Assembly: GCA_016715885.1 (NCBI GenBank)
Contig: JADJXL010000002.1
Coordinates: forward strand, 124,001 to 188,000
Length of the DNA: 64,000 nt
Source of the DNA: Polyangiaceae bacterium
Lineage (GTDB): Bacteria; Myxococcota_A; Polyangia; Polyangiales; Polyangiaceae
Reading direction: 5' to 3'
The position numbers and the translations under genes were made by a program. Under the pieces are notes generated by a model. It made no database searches. It was not told the DNA's origin and saw nothing but the letters and a program-made list of their open reading frames with translations. Of the stretch, positions 63,604-64,000 are shown piece by piece; the first letter of the stretch is position 1; every line of letters begins with the position of its first letter.

Positions 63604-64000
63604 GGCACCTCGATCACCTCGAACACCCGACGTACGACCTGCTCGGTCGTCACTTCCTCGGCTTCGGCTTCGTACGTGAGCACGATGCGGTGACGAAGGA
63701 CATCGGGGCCGACAGCTTTGACGTCTTCGGGGGTGACGTATCCGCGGTGGCGTAGGAAAGCGTGCGCGCGGGCGGCGAGGGCAAGCGAAATGGACGCGCG
63801 CGGGCTCGCGCCGTATTCGATGAGACTCGCAAGATCCTTCATGCCCTTTTGACTGGGCTCTCGCGTCGCGAAGACGACATCGACGATGTAGTCCTTGACG
63901 CGATCGTCCATGTACACGTCGCGCACGACCTTGCGAGCCGTCACCAACGTTTCGGGCTCGATGATCTTGTTCGCGTGCGCTTCGACGAGTCCCGTCGTGC
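63600..64000 (-). CDS. moxR: MoxR-family AAA+ ATPase, C-terminal part (start outside window)
   Basis: About 132 residues from the right window edge inward. Contains the C-terminal MoxR part: ILARKVVRDVYM-like helix (VTARKVVRDVYMDDRVKDYIVDVV), YGASPRASISLALAARAHAFLRHRGYVTPEDVKAVGPDVLRHRIVLTYEA, the sensor-2 and lid signature of the family. MoxR ATPases act as chaperones for VWA/DUF58 proteins. The Walker motifs are to the right of the window. First visible gene of the Bat operon. Confidence 0.9.
   Translation of the reverse strand, partial: TTGLVEAHANKIIEPETLVTARKVVRDVYMDDRVKDYIVDVVFATREPSQKGMKDLASLIEYGASPRASISLALAARAHAFLRHRGYVTPEDVKAVGPDVLRHRIVLTYEAEAEEVTTEQVVRRVFEVIEVP

Overview
The window looks like a chromosomal segment of a large-genome myxobacterium (Myxococcota, probably Polyangiales, the Sorangium/Polyangium side). 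Supporting points are the high GC content, many GTG and TTG starts, short overlaps between genes, abundant lipoproteins with Gly/Ser-rich linkers, paired DUF1552/DUF1592 proteins, DUF2169 proteins, a bactofilin, and an alternative complex III plus caa3 oxidase cluster. The taxonomic call is inference; no rRNA or tRNA gene was seen.

Layout. (1) 1-7396: the end of a DUF1552 protein, an L,D-transpeptidase lipoprotein, an MFS exporter, a PI-PLC-like lipoprotein, and an XRE regulator divergent from 6-phosphogluconate dehydrogenase. (2) 7503-19862: one dense + strand respiratory operon, actABCDEF (quinol:cytochrome c oxidoreductase, alternative complex III), a small membrane protein, a SCO copper chaperone and a four-subunit A2-type caa3 oxidase. 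Electrons would pass quinol -> Act complex -> caa3 -> O2. (3) 19891-30296: mixed genes, including the protein-aminoacylating transferase bpt, a PH-like membrane protein translationally coupled to an M61-like protein that has lost a zinc ligand, a solitary DNA methyltransferase, a secreted glycosidase with a C-terminal ShKT-like Cys module, a pentapeptide-repeat protein and a dienelactone hydrolase. (4) 30318-33971: a DUF1552-DUF1592 operon in which the DUF1592 protein ends in a CBM2-like domain. (5) 34140-34255: a long G homopolymer that is probably an assembly or sequencing artefact, where the end of kamE is lost; kamD-kamE (lysine 5,6-aminomutase) lies beside it.

(6) 36623-49511: the most unusual region, an orphan VgrG island of the type VI secretion kind with no core sheath or membrane-complex genes in view. 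It holds a TPR protein with a dead trypsin-like domain, three DUF2169 adaptor-like proteins, a possible PAAR-like tip or effector, a nucleotidyltransferase with its own sigma70-like promoter, a VgrG with about 20 octapeptide needle repeats, a small beta-rich protein, and a helical module shared between a small protein and the tail of a large DUF2169 protein. (7) 49514-54672: single genes (SRPBCC protein, bactofilin, PLD-type phospholipase/cardiolipin synthase, diguanylate cyclase, universal stress protein, alpha/beta-hydrolase lipoprotein). (8) 54712-64000: a complete moxR-DUF58-(unnamed membrane protein)-batA-batB-batC-batD-batE style operon on the - strand, with overlapping stops and starts throughout and moxR running off the window end.
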